This document shows, one piece after another, positions 1 to 11,879 of a stretch of DNA of 40,000 nt. The DNA is from Mesotaenium endlicherianum (Eukaryota; Streptophyta; Zygnematophyceae; Zygnematales; Mesotaeniaceae), in NCBI GenBank assembly GCA_009602735.1, contig WELA01007952.1, positions 1,002,670-1,042,669 of the forward strand, read 5' to 3'. Position 1 is the first letter of the stretch. Every line of letters starts with the position of its first letter. The translations under genes and the position numbers were made by a program. The notes beneath the pieces were generated by a model that was not told the DNA's origin, did not search any database, and saw only the letters and a list, made by a program, of their open reading frames with translations.

Positions 1-717
1 CCCCCCTCGCTTCCATCCTGCCCCCGACGCACTCGCCTTCCCGCATGCACAAGCCCAGCATCCGGCACACGCAAGTCTCTCCAACGCCATGGCTACTGCA
101 CATGGTGCCTCCCCCAGCGTAACCTTCCCGTAGATTTCAAGAGGGGTAAGAAGCCGGGTTGTGCCGAGCGCTTTGTAGGAAGCCGTTACTGTGAGACGCG
201 GGCCCTCTGTGTGCGCGCGCTCTGCATGCATTCGTCCGTTCTGTAACGCGCCAGTGCGTGCACGAGCCGTCCCTCCAAAGAGATAGTGCCCCCCTGCCAG
301 CTTCTCGTTCTTCTAGGCGAGCCCAGAAGCCAAAACCCTTAGACTTGCCTGACAGAGCTGCAAAGCCCCAGGACTGGTTGTCATTCTGCTCTATACTTCT
401 TGATTTTTTCCTCATCTCCTCAGACCCAGTCATCCCACGAGCTGGCTGTGCCCGTCCACGCATGTTTTCCGTTTTCCAACCACCATCCCAACCCTGATCC
501 CCCCAAATACCGTCCGCTGTCCCGTCTCAGCTTGCAGTGTGAGCCAACAAGAAAACGAATGCCTCTGCTATGTGAATGCCACTCTCTATGTGAATGAACT
601 TAGGGCAAATAAGGTAGGTTCTTGAGTTGTGAGCCCGCTATAAGCTTTTTCCCTCACAAGTATCTAATGGAAATAGCGCAAGCTGAGGCGAGTTAAAGAG
701 CAACAGAAGGCTTTCTA
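1..717. other. No supportable gene
   Basis: I see only short open frames with no recognisable domain and no splice-consistent structure. Part of this stretch may be the 3' untranslated region of the small minus-strand gene that follows, or flank of a gene outside the window. Confidence 0.4.
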
Positions 718-1009
718 TTAAATCCGCGTGTGCTGGAAGTCTGCAGCGTCAGGAACAGATGGAGGAGTAAGCTGTGCCACAAGGTGTACTGAGTGAATGA
801 GTAACCTGGTCTGAGTTTAAAATATGATTCCGAGAACAGAGGGAGGAGAAAATTGTCGGAGCATTCTTACCTTCTAAGAAACCTCCACAGATGCACGTCA
901 CTAGGGCTCCAGCAAGAAGAATGCACATGATCAATCTCCATGACGGTTTCGCCAGTTTCTTACGTAGTCGATCCATCCCTGCCCTGGCAAGAGCCACCGC
1001 TGCCGCCAT
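718..1009 (-). CDS. Possible small single-pass membrane protein (2 exons)
   Basis: Exon 1 runs 1009-871 and starts with an ATGGCG context (MAAAVALARAGMDRL...). It ends at a good donor (GAAG|GTAAGA) in phase 1. A pyrimidine-rich tract and a CTGCAG acceptor precede exon 2 (740-718), which finishes the codon, adds FQHTRI and stops with TAA. The product would be 53 residues: a basic stretch around residues 14-25 (RLRKKLAKPSWR), then one hydrophobic segment at about 26-44 (LIMCILLAGALVTCICGGF) and a short tail. I do not recognise the family. A basic N-terminus before one membrane segment would fit an organelle or ER tail-type protein, which is inference. It could be chance, since only the phase match, start context and composition support it. 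Confidence 0.42.
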
Positions 1010-2635
1010 TCTTCCTCAAATCAAGATAATAGCTCACCTGTCATCTCATACATGTGCATTTAGGCCTTAACTACAAGTTTAATCATATATACCACAAGGT
1101 GGACTATGTACACACTGCAATATGGGCAGTCTTTGCTGGTGGAGTGAAATGACCATGTAGATACCAAGGCCTGACTGGGGGGCAAGCGGTTCAATTTCTT
1201 CCAGGCGCGAGCCTCACTATTACGTCCACTCTCATAAGAAAAGCCGAGTATTCCGCTAAATACCTAACAGTGGCATTGGATTGTGGAGTTGCCCACGGTA
1301 AGAATCTAGGAGCTCATTCCAAGTGCAACGAAGTAACTCATGTCCAACTCTTTCCTCTTTCCTAGCCCTGCTCCCTTCCTCGGCCCAACTTGAATCTTCC
1401 GAGGTGCGAGTTCTACGGAGCTCGTGTGCAATATTGTGCTCCGAAAGCTTCACATGGTAAAAGTTGCATGACGTTTGCGCAAAGTCACGTCTAACCACGT
1501 CTAACATGGTCCAACGGCTATGGACTCCGGAGTGGCTGGACTCTGGAGGCTCTTTGAAAGTGTCTGATGGGGGATGGGGACACGGGCGATATTGACCATT
1601 TACACTGTGCGGGTTCCACTCTTGTCTGTCTTCCGATCAATAAATGTTGATCATCGCCGATTACTGTCGACAACTTTCGCAAAACTATTTAAATTAGTTC
1701 ATGCGCCTTTCAAACACCAGGCAGCTTTAGGTCCTGAGTCCTGACCTGGTCTCACCTGGTCCTGGCGTACAGCCACGTACAGCTAGCTGCTCCTGTCAGA
1801 ACGCGAATCGCGCTGCATTTCCCAGAATGCATCGCCGACTGCTTGTGAACAGCGACACTGCAAGGCTTGACATAAAATGCCTCTGAACATCTTCAAAGCG
1901 TGTACGTGTCCGATAGCGTGCTTTGGTGTATTTTACTGGAAGGATTGACCACATCAAAAAAACGTCACTATCCAGCCTCTATAGTTGTCCACGGGAGTCG
2001 GAAGAGCTGGGAAGAGTCACCATCACCCTACTCACTGCTACTCACCGAATATTAAAAGGTCGGTGGAGGGAGCGGGAAGAACAACGACCAACCACGGCCC
2101 TCTGCTGCCCTCGACAGCCAACTGCAGCAGCGGATAGAAGGTAAAAACAGGTGACGCGAAACTCCGTCAGACTTTGGGGTACGAAATTCCTATTTTGTAA
2201 GGACATTCCTGGAAGTCGACCTGAAACCATGGCGCTTGCAAGCGTTTGCATATGATGTACGAGTACGGGGTAGAACTGGTCGAAGAAAACTTTGACCAAA
2301 GGGAAGCAAGAATGACGGTCATCTATTGTTGTTCTCCATGGACAGCTTAGTGGCATGCTTTTAACCTTTTCTAGCGGCTTGACCCTCCTCGTCTTGGATT
2401 AAGAGAAGCGTCTAGTACTTTGTTTGTCAATTTCACCTCATTCTGTGGAATGTTCTCACATGAATTAGGCGTCATGCTTCTTGCCATGCAACCAGTTTCA
2501 GATTTCTTTAATTAGAGCAACCTCTTGCGAACCAAAGGGGTTCGAGGCTTGTGGTTCTTGCAAGAGCTTCTCGGTGTGAATTATTTTGTTCAAGGTCTTG
2601 GATGGCTGTATTTTTTCAGTGATAGATTATTTCAA
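1010..2635. promoter_or_regulatory. Divergent intergenic region upstream of the WRKY gene
   Basis: This lies between the start of the small minus-strand gene and the first candidate exon of the WRKY gene. No coding exon was found. Four copies of the W-box core TTGACC occur on the plus strand at 1592-1597, 1945-1950, 2292-2297 and 2379-2384. W boxes are the usual binding sites of WRKY proteins, so feedback control is possible (inference). No clear TATA element was identified. Confidence 0.4.
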
Positions 2636-3918
2636 ATGGACATAGGACAAAGTACGGGTACAGAACTTAGGCTAGGCCTGAGAGGTTCAGCTTTCTCTGC
2701 TGTGCCCGGGGATAGTGCAAGCCAGTCGCAGGCCGACATGTACACGTTACTCGTAGATGCGGCTAAAGGAGCACACATGCAGGCTGAGCTGCTGGTGCGA
2801 CAGGCAGAAGCTTTGCTGAAGCTTGTGAGAGATAGTTCCATTGAGCCCTCGGGCGTATCCAGGTAAGGGAGAGTGCAAACCATAATACCAGTAAGGTTCT
2901 GTTGACTGAGGTATTTATTGTCAAGGAAAGGCTGCTTGCTGTTGTTAAGGCTTACAAGCGGTTTCTGCTTGCTGTTTTCTGGAAGCTCCTACTGAGGCAG
3001 ATGTACAGTCATGAGCACGTGAACCTAAAAGCTTATGTGTTGAGAGGGGACTGCTGCCAGCACGCTTCATCTGCTTCTACGGTGTTGCACTGCACTGTGA
3101 GGCAAGTGCAAATCGTGTTGCATACTCTCAAGATGTGCTTCAGGCTGCTGGGGATCAGTGGGCGGCCGCTTGGGAGTTGCTGTGTCAGCAGCCAGCGCTG
3201 TAGTACAGGGGAGGCGAATCATGTGGAAGCAACTGCAAACACCTCTAGAAGAAGGAGCATCTTAGGGTTATCTAACCTTGGCTTAAACCTACCCCGTTGA
3301 CTCTCTGAAGGGAGAGGCGTGGGCCGCATGAAAGTCCTAGGTCGTGCTGTCTGTAGAGAACTAGCTAGTTCTTTGCCTTTATTTTAAATGCATAAATGCG
3401 AATTGTGCAGAGAACCGTGAATAGTAAAGGACACAACATAGGGTAGGGTTGGGTGCCGCGTGGCAACTCATGCTTGCCCTCTGCTGTATAAATAGACAGA
3501 CGTTCATCAGACCCGCCGGAGAAGGTGTCACTGCCAGGGGCGAGCCCCGAGGGTGGAGTCCAGGGATGGGTGGTGGGTGGGGCATAAATTGGAGCTCGTG
3601 GTGTGTGTGTGTGTGTGTGCGGGTGTGTGTGTGCACGCGTGTGCGCGTGTGCGAGTGAGAACCCGTCGCGTCCGGCTTCATGTGGCTTGCTACATACGGG
3701 CGATTGGAGACCTGCTTTGTGGAGTTGTGTGGAGGGCATCTTCTCCGCAGAGCTCACGTGCCCACATGACTGGAAAGGGCTGAGTTTCGGGCACAGCTGC
3801 AGTTGCTACTCTCAGAGGGAAGGGGAGGGCGGGTTTTCTGGGGAAGCCTATTGGAATTGGAGCTAGGGTTTGTGAGGCAGGGCCACTGCTGCCCTAGCGA
3901 CTGGTTGACGTGCTGGCG

Positions 3919-4011
<93 letters not shown>

Positions 4012-4152
4012 NGCCTGGAGAAGTGCCGCACCTTTCTCCTCCGCCCGCAGGGAGGCCTGGCTGGGGGCGCGGGGGGGGGAGGGGAAGGGGGGCCACAGCA
4101 GCATCATCAGCATCAGCAGCAGCACCGGCAGCAGCACCACCAGCAGCAGCAC

Positions 4153-4184
<32 letters not shown>

Positions 4185-7100
4185 TGCTCCGTCATCCTCT
4201 GTTCTGCTAAGTGACAAGGCGCCCGCGCCCCCCGTGCCAGCTGGCGGTGCCACCAGGCAGTTCCTGGATCTGGGGCTCAGCTCGTCGGCTGCCGCGGCCG
4301 GCGAGCAGAGGACCGCCAGCCAGGCAACGACGGGCTCCGCTGAGCTGTCGTTCAGGAATGACGGGCAGCGCACGGGGCAGGACATTGGGCGCTCTGACAG
4401 CGTCTCGTACCCCCGGGCCGGCGAGGGGGAGGCTGAGCGGGCACAGGCCTTCGCTGCGGGTGCCCTGGGGTCGCCACCTGGACCCCCCCGTGAGGTAGGC
4501 CCCTCGTACTTTTGTGCAGCTCCTCTCCATCTCCCAACAGGACACACCCTAAAAGGGAAGAGACCCTGAGAAGGGACAGGCTATCCTTGGTGCTTCCGTA
4601 TTTCTTCCCTTTCCCACACCCTCGTCATGCAGGGATGGGTGGGTGGCGTCGGGCTGAAAACGCCTTCCCCGAGGACGCAATTAGCGTCTGCCAGGGCAGA
4701 GTGGACCAGCTCTAGGACCGTCACATGTAGGCTGGGGGAGGGGGGAGTGGGGAGGTTGCGTTTGGGCGAGGAACAGGGACGTATTTCTGTGGGCCCATTG
4801 CTGAGCTGGCTTAAGCCCATTGGCAGCGAGCAGCGGCGCAAGGCGTGCATGCAGCCTGTTGGGCCTGCTCGCTCTCCCTCTGGTCACTACTCCTCCTAGA
4901 GGATGTCCACTTGAGCTCTACCTTTCCATCACCAGCGAGAGGCTCACCCCCTCACATGACCCGACTCCCCTGCTTGAGTTGTGCCCATGGCACCCCCTCC
5001 CCTCCCCTCTCCTCCGCTTCCCTCCCCTCCTCCTCCCTCCTCTCCTTGGGGCTTGACAAAGTGAGGAGTTGAAACCAGGGCCACTTCTCTCAGGGGTAAG
5101 GTGCTGGGCGTTGTCGCATTGCCCCCCACTACCTGTCCAAGAAACTACCACCAAACAGGAGGAGGAAAGGAGTAAGTGGCCAGAATGAATGAGAGGTGGA
5201 CCTCCTAATTCCTCCGTGTCACGTCTCATTGCCAGTCAGCCAGGCTGGCGTGTGCTCACGCTCACGCATGCTCTTTGTGGGAGGCTAGAGAGAGAGACCA
5301 CCGGCCAGGTCCTTTTTGGCACCAGCTTGGTCCTTGTGCTCCTGAGTTCTTCATTGTTGGTAGTTGTTGGGCGAGCCTGATGATCTGCCAGCTGGCAAGC
5401 AGGCCATCACAGGAGGCCGGATGACCGTTAGGACAACAGCTGTCGTCTAGGATTGCGGACACGCGTACGCTGGCTGCCGGTCCAGGCTTTGCACCCACTG
5501 GGGGTGTGCTGTCACATTTGTGCCTGCTGCTGCCTGTGCGGTTGAGAGGGGAGGGAGAGTGAGAGGAGTGCAAATGTTGGGTGCGGGGGAGCGAGTAACC
5601 AAGGGCAGTTGGGGATGGGGCTGGGTGTTGGGGTGGGAGGGGAGGGGAGGCAGCAGGAAATGGATTTGCGATTGGGGAGGCAGGGTGCGCTTTCTCAATG
5701 CCTGCTTGCTTGCTGGCTCCATCCAGCCATCCAGTCTGCGGCCTCAGCTGCTGTGGGCTGGCATTTTAATAGAGCTAGGGAGAGGGAGATGCGTTGACGG
5801 CGTGGGGAGGGGGGGCATCCCTGTGTGGTCGGTCGGTCCTTGCATGGCAGATGATGCTGCCGCTTGCACTGCGGGAGCCAACGAGGGCCCTGGACGGGGG
5901 GGGGGCGCCACCTGGCGGCGGCGCGGCGCCGGGCCACGCCTTCCAGATCTCCATGAGCGCTCTCTACCAGGAGCTCACCAAGGACGCGCCCAACGGGGGA
6001 CAGGTGGCGGCTGCCCTGTCCTCGGGGGCGACCGCCTCCGACGCCGCTCCTCTCGTGGTCCCTCCCTGGAGCCTGCTGGGCCCGGGGGGGAAGGGGTTGT
6101 TTGACCCCGCCTTCTCCCAGGAGGGGATTGGCAGCACCTCCCCGGGAACAGCCTCCCAGGCGTTTGCGGAGCTCCTGCGGGCGCAGCAGGGCCTGGGGTC
6201 CTCTGATTTGCCAGGTGGCATCTCCCCCAGCGCGCCACTTGCCACCAGTCCGGGGAGCTTCTTCACGCAGCTGTTCCAGCAGAGCCAGGGCCAGAGCCAG
6301 AGCCATCAGGTGCAGGCAGCAGGCCCCAGCGAGAGAGGCGGCAGCCTCCTCGCAGGGGCAGGAGCAGGCGCTGGTGTAAGTGCAGGCGGCAGCAGCAGCG
6401 CCTCCGAGAAGGGCGGGGCGGGAGGCGGGAGAGACGCTGGCATCGAGATCTCGCTGCCGCTCTTACGCAACCCCGCCACTTTCGCCGCCAGCATCGTGCT
6501 GCCCGAGGGCAGGTCGCCAGGCGCCCTCCTGGCGCTGACAGATGGCAAGTCGCCTGGGACCGGGGCCGGGGCCTTTGCCGACTCGCCCCTCTTCCGCTCC
6601 TCCCCTGGGCAGTTCCTCGCGTCTCCGGGGGGCTTCTTTGCGGAGTTCTTCCGGGCCAGCCTGGACGGCGGCAAGCGAGTGTCCCCGCTCGGGCCCGGCC
6701 CGCCGCTGCTGCCATCGCACTCCGCGCTCCTCCAGCAGGCGCCAGCTGGCGCCCGCCCCCCTCCCCCCCCTGTGATGTCGACAAACAGCACAATCCAGCA
6801 CGCCATCGCGTCCGAGCGCGCTTTGGCGGCCGCCCTCAATTCCAGCCACCACGCCCACAGCGTCAACGGCAGCTTGGGCGCGCTCGCGAGTGCCGGCGTC
6901 GCACACGGCGGGGCTCAGGCCCCCCAGGGTAGCGCCGGCAGCAGCGAGGCCAGCCAGGCCGGCGGCCAGCAGCAGCAGCAGCAGCAGCAGGGGGGCGCCC
7001 GTGCGAAGGCGGCTGCGGATGCGGGGAAGCCCGAGGAGGGGGTGGGCCCAGCGCCGGCGCCCGCGCCCCTGTCGCTGCTGGGGCAGTTCCAGGAGAAGCT

Positions 7101-10100
7101 GCGGCGCAGCGCGGCGGGGGGGGGCGCGCCCCCGCAGATGGACTCCATCCACGAGCTCGGCGGCGTGCCACCTGGCGAGCCGGCAGGGCCGCACGGCACC
7201 CCCCCGGACCGGGGCTTCCCGTTTGGTGCGTCTGTGTCGGGCCCCGGTGCCGCAGGCGCAGGAGCAGGAGGAGTAGCAGAGGCTGACAGCGGGCCCAGCC
7301 CGGATTATGGGTCCAGCTTGGGAGGCCACCAGCAGCAGCAGGGACAGCAGAACGGGCGCGTGAGCGCGAGCACGCGCGAGGGGGCAGGAGCGGGACCCAT
7401 GGAGGTGGTGGGTTCGGAGGAGGACGAGGAGGGCTCGCTGGAGGAGTCGGGCGACCGTGGCCGTTCTGCCTCGCCCATGCCGTCCGGGTCGGGCGTGCGC
7501 TCCAAGCGCGCAGCGGAGGAGGCTGGTGCCTCTGAGGTGTCGCCGGCCTCCACAAAAGTGCGCGGCGGCAAGAGGTACGCAGCCAGCCAGCCAACCAGCC
7601 ACGGGCGCCGCTTGGGGAGAAGGGGGGGGGCGCCTGAGCAAGACTGGGTTGTGCAGCACTCTCGGCTCCATATCTGCTCTTGTTGCTGATGTCGTGAATC
7701 CCCACCGCCATGCTTTTGGCTCGAGGGCCAGGGCGGGCCGTCGGGGGTCCGGCTCTCATTTGCCGCCGCTACATGTGACTGGGGAAAGGGGTGCAGTGGC
7801 AATCGCTTGCTTTCTTGCGACGCACATGAGCGCCAGCCCTTTCGGTTAAAGCATGTGAGTGGACGTGGGTGTTGGGGTGGGGCTCTGCGGAGAGCAGAGC
7901 GAGGCTGGCAAAGACGGTGGTGGTGGCGGATGCGCCTGAGGACGGGTGGCAGTGGCGCAAGTATGGCCAGAAGGACACCCTCAACAGCCCCTTCCCCAGG
8001 TAAGACAGGCCCGCCCGCCTGCCTGCCTGCCTGTTCCGTCCAAAAGAGAGGCAGTCCCTGCATGGTGTGCGTGTTGTATCAAGCTGGCTGCGCCTGTGAG
8101 CCGCTGCAGTCCGTTGTTCTCATGCAGATGGCGCTCCAGTCCCTCTTCTGACGACCGTCAGACTGGGAGGATGGGGGGGGGAGAGAAGGTGAGGGGGGGT
8201 GTGGGTCAGCGTGATGGGTCGGCGACGCGCACACGTGTCACCCCTGCTCAACTGCCGGCACCCGGTGGCGCTGTCTGCATGTCACTTCTCAATGAGGCCT
8301 GGTACTTGAGTCGCCAACCATTCTTTTTTTTGTGGGGTGGGGGTGTGGTGTATGGCGGGAGGGGTGGGCTGGCTTCTTGCAGGAGCTACTACCGCTGTGC
8401 GCTGAAGGTGGCGGCGGAGAAATGCCCGGCCAAGAAGCAGGTGGAGCGCTGCAAGGACGACCCCGCCAAGCTGCGCATTGTGTACACGGGCGAGCACAAC
8501 CACGCGCAGCCCCCGCCGCGCACCGTCTTGATTACCGTGCTCAACGATCCCCGCACCTCCTCCGCACCTGCGCCGCACTCGAACCCGTCCTCGCGCCCCG
8601 CGTCGCCTGCACCGCCGCACATGCAGCAGCAGCAGCAGCAGCATCCGGGCAGCCTGCCGGGGCTGCTACACCACCCTCATCAGCCCCAGAAGCAGAAGCA
8701 GCAGCAGCAGCAGCAGCATGGCACGTTCAATGCCAACTCGCTGGGGCCCCCTCCTCCGTCGTTTGCAACGTTCATGGGGCAGAGCCTGGTATCGGCCCAG
8801 AACTCCCTAGGAGCGCTGCTGCAGGCGGCGGCAAACCGCCAGGTGGAGATCCAGGCAGCTGCCGCTCTGCAGGCGCAGGCTGGCGCTGCATCCTTCCTGA
8901 AGGGGGGCACCGGCAGCGGCAGCGGCGGTAGCAGCAAATACGCGGGTCTTGGCGGTGCGCCAGGTGGCGCCAGCAGCAATGCCATGCCTCAGTTCAGCCC
9001 CTTTGCTGTCTCGCAAGGCACGGGCCCTCCCGCATACAGCGCTGGGGGGGGGGGGCACGTGCCAGCTGGCGGCACCCCTCCGACGACAGGTGTGACGGAC
9101 GTCCACGCCGACGCCTCAAAAACTGCCAGTGGCGGCGGAGGCGGTGCTGACTCACGAGGAAACTCGAGCGGCGGCCTGCTTGGCTCTGCGGGCAGCGGCC
9201 CCGGTCCCGGCCCGGGCCCCAGCCCCGGCCCTGGCGGCGGCGGTGGCGGCGCTGTTTTTGGGTCCCCGGGAAGCACCACGTCAATGCCACGTGGCAACGT
9301 TGGCGGGCACGCAGGTGACGCCAGGCCTGATGTTGCACAGGGTGCCGTATCGCCCTCCGAGGAGCACCAGAGGAGAGGCGAGCAGCCGCAGCCCCACGGT
9401 AGAGACGGTGCTGGCGGCGACGGAGGTGGAGGTGCCGGCGGCGGCAGTGCCCCCAGGGCCAACAGCCCAGGCAGCGCTTTCAAGATCTGGGTCACCAGCG
9501 GAGGGCTGGCGGGGAACAATGGTGGAGGAGTCGCTGGGTTCAGCGGGGGGGACGATGGCTTGTTTCCTGCTGGCGCACCCGGCAATGGCGGCAGTGGCAG
9601 CAGCGGCGGCGGTGCTGGGGGTGGTGCTACAACTGGAGGCGGGGCTGGTGCGGGTGCGGGGGCGGGTGCTGGTGCTGGTGCTGGTGCTGGTGGTGCTGCG
9701 CCGACGGCGCCCCCACAGGGGCTGGCGGAGGCCATGAGGCGGCAGTGGAGCCCACCCACGCCCAAGTTTGGCGACATTGCCACGCTGGAGTTGTGGCCGA
9801 CGCGCTCCGTCTCCAAACTAGAGGGCCTGGGGGGGGGCAACCCGGGGGGTGCAAACGCACCTCTACAGCAGCAGCAGCAGCAGCAGCAGGGAGCGGGGGG
9901 GGGCGGGGAGCAGAGAGGGGACAAGCTGGACGGGGTCGGGGGAGGAGGAGGAGGAGGGGTGACAAGGCCTGGGGAGGACAGCGGCTACAGCCCGTTGGCA
10001 GTGCCGGACTACTTTAGGAGTGCTGTTGCGCCTGCCCAGGCGCAGGAGCCCCAGGGGCAGCAGGAGCAGCAGCATGGCAGCGCCAGTAATGCGGTGACTG

Positions 10101-10693
10101 CAACTGCTGGTGCTGCTGCTGGTGCTGCTGGGGTCGCGTGGGGCTCAAAGGGGGCTGGCGCAGGAAGCGAGGATGTGGGCGGCTGGCAGGCCGCACAGGA
10201 GCAGCAGCAGCAGCAGCAGCAGGACCAGCAGCAGGAGGGTGAGGGGAAGAAGGGAGAGGCAAGAGGGGCCGACAGCTCGCAGTTCCGGCGCCTGACCGCG
10301 CCCTTCCAGTTCCACCTGGAGACGCCGCAGCTGTCGCCGGCGGCGGCGATGGCCGCCCACAATGCCGCCCAGGACGTGCGGGAAGGGGACAAGGACCGGC
10401 TGCAGGCAAAATTTGCGCAGGTGTTCTCGGCTGACTCGCCCGACGCAAAGGACACTGTGGGCGGGTTCTCACCGCAGATCCAAGTGGCCCGGCGGCCCTT
10501 CAAGCCCCACCCTGCAGTGGAGGACACCGTGTCTCCCACATTTGTGGGGCTCCTGGGCTCGCCCATCTGCAGCCTCTCGCCTCTGCAGACCAGCCAGCCC
10601 AGGGCCCAGGGGGGCGGAGGAGGCAACGACACCAAGGAGGGCGTCAAGATGCTCTCGCAGCTCAGGACCATGTCAGACTCCACTGCTTCCTAG
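2636..10693 (+). CDS. WRKY transcription factor, very large, low-complexity rich (5 exons)
   Basis: Proposed exons are 2636-2862, 4051-4494, 5851-7574, 7904-7999 and 8383-10693 (TAG stop). Exons 2-5 join in phase (0, 2, 2) and give 1,524 codons. Exon 1 (about 75 residues) ends in phase 2 while exon 2 opens in phase 0, so exon 1 is tentative: an exon may be missing or a G-run near 4072-4080 miscounted. The single WRKY domain spans exons 4-5: WRKYGQK at 7953-7973, then zinc ligands Cys (8396), Cys (8423), His (8494) and His (8500). It is split by the classical intron after the Pro-Arg of the domain (AG|G). Exon 1 has an LRLGL motif and a Leu-rich amphipathic helix; exon 2 has polyglutamine and LDLGL. 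Exon 3 holds Ser-Pro clusters such as SPLFRSSPGQFLASPGGFF, a polyglutamine tract, an acidic block and a KR-rich segment. Exon 5 is 770 residues of Gly/Ala/Gln/Pro-rich sequence. It should be a nuclear DNA-binding regulator recognising W boxes. GC content is far above that of neighbouring genes. Confidence 0.88.
3599..3655 (+). repeat. GT/GC-rich dinucleotide microsatellite
   Basis: An imperfect (TG)n run with CG interruptions lies in the presumed first intron of the WRKY gene. Open frames across it encode Val-Cys or Thr-His repeats and are not real proteins. Confidence 0.9.
3920..4012 (+). repeat. 92-base poly-C run ending in an N
   Basis: An uninterrupted C run from 3920 to 4011 is followed by a single N at 4012. 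It sits 39 bases before the strong acceptor CTCCGCCCGCAG of WRKY exon 2. The length and the N suggest an unresolved homopolymer or collapsed assembly gap rather than biology. The polyproline/polyglycine open frames across it should be ignored. Confidence 0.85.
7904..8502 (+). other. WRKY DNA-binding domain with interrupting intron
   Basis: The exon 4 part reads ADAPEDGWQWRKYGQKD and ends NSPFPR at the donor AG|GTAAGA (8000). The exon 5 part starts after TTCTTGCAG at 8383 with SYYRC. The zinc ligands follow C-X8-C-X23-H-X1-H. The X23 and HXH parts match group I/II domains. The X8 between the cysteines is longer than the X4-5 of groups I and II and the X7 of group III. Confidence 0.85.
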
Positions 10694-11879
10694 ATTACCT
10701 TTTAGTTTCGTTGGATATGGGGGGTAGGTCCTCATCATGCAGTGGAGTCTGGCTTGGTGGAGGTTTCATGAGCTGCCAGGGTCCTGACGAGCCCCAACTT
10801 TGGAGCTGGTGCTTCTATTGGTGCTCAAGTTTTTCTTCGTTTGTCAACACTACCGGCAGGGCAGCTACAGATTGCAGAGGCAGGCCTTGAAGCAAAAGCT
10901 TCACTGTTGAAAAGTGAGGGGCTTATGTGTTGCAAGGAGAAAGGGAGGTTGCACGTGTGGTGTAAATGATTAGCCAAAGTGAAAGGAGCAGCAGGAGAGC
11001 GGGCAGAATACGGAGCGTGTATGAGCGTGTATAGTGTCTTCATGCGGTGTCTTCCTAGACTTATATGGTACAAGTTGGGTCCACATTTTTTTCGCAAGTC
11101 TTTCAGCTGATAACAATAGATAGGAAAGTCCTGACGTAAGTGGTACGTTTCATTATTCAATCACTAAAACCTCATTTTATTGACTCCATGTATTTAGTGA
11201 ACAAGTCATATCTATTCGCTTGTAATCATGCATCGCAACCATAGACCCCACTTTTTCTAGCTGTCTGACTTCAATATCTTGCAAAGAATTGTAGTAATGG
11301 ACTGAAGTGCATGTACTGCATATGTTTGGAGTATTTTGTGGTTGGTATCGTTTCGTCGCATTGTGCATATCCTCGATCACTTTTAAGTGAAGAACGCATA
11401 CAGCGATGCGGCCAGTCATGCACAGCTCCTTCGCTGGAGAAATGACCAGCAGCAACAGGAGTTAAGTGAAGATAATAATTTTGGTGATAGGACCCATGAG
11501 GGCCCGCATTACACATGCAGCCAATGATCTTAGGCCTTCCAAGGGGTGAAATGCACACATCACAACTGAACGGAGTAAAATGCGTAGCTACGCTGCACAA
11601 CAATTACAGTTATGAACAGAGTGGAGCACCAAGAATAATAAGTGCTATGAAAGTTGAAACAGATGTCCCCGCCGTACTCACCTCCTAGTCTTGCTCTGTA
11701 GCTGAGCTCTCAAATACTTCTATATGATGATACAGACACGTATCCCCAGTCCTCGTGCGCTTTAGTATACGGCAGAAAAAAAGTTGCTGAGCTACACTAC
11801 ATGGACAGAAAATGTTTTCATGGGACCCAGAGCCTCCGTATGCGGGACAAAATGCTTTTGACTGCGAAAACGAGGGTCC
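10694..11879. other. Convergent 3' flanks of the WRKY and rhodanese genes
   Basis: This AT-richer stretch lies between the stop of the plus-strand WRKY gene and the stop of the minus-strand rhodanese gene. It presumably holds both 3' untranslated regions. No gene, RNA or repeat was recognised. Confidence 0.5.

Noticed and set aside
2902..3300. 132-codon frame in the first WRKY intron
   Set aside because: There is no recognisable domain, its start is a non-ATG codon, and it lies between a good donor and acceptor.
3803..4569. Polyproline and polyglycine proteins across the C run
   Set aside because: They are translations of a homopolymer with an N, without conserved sequence. Only the part from 4051 fits a WRKY exon.
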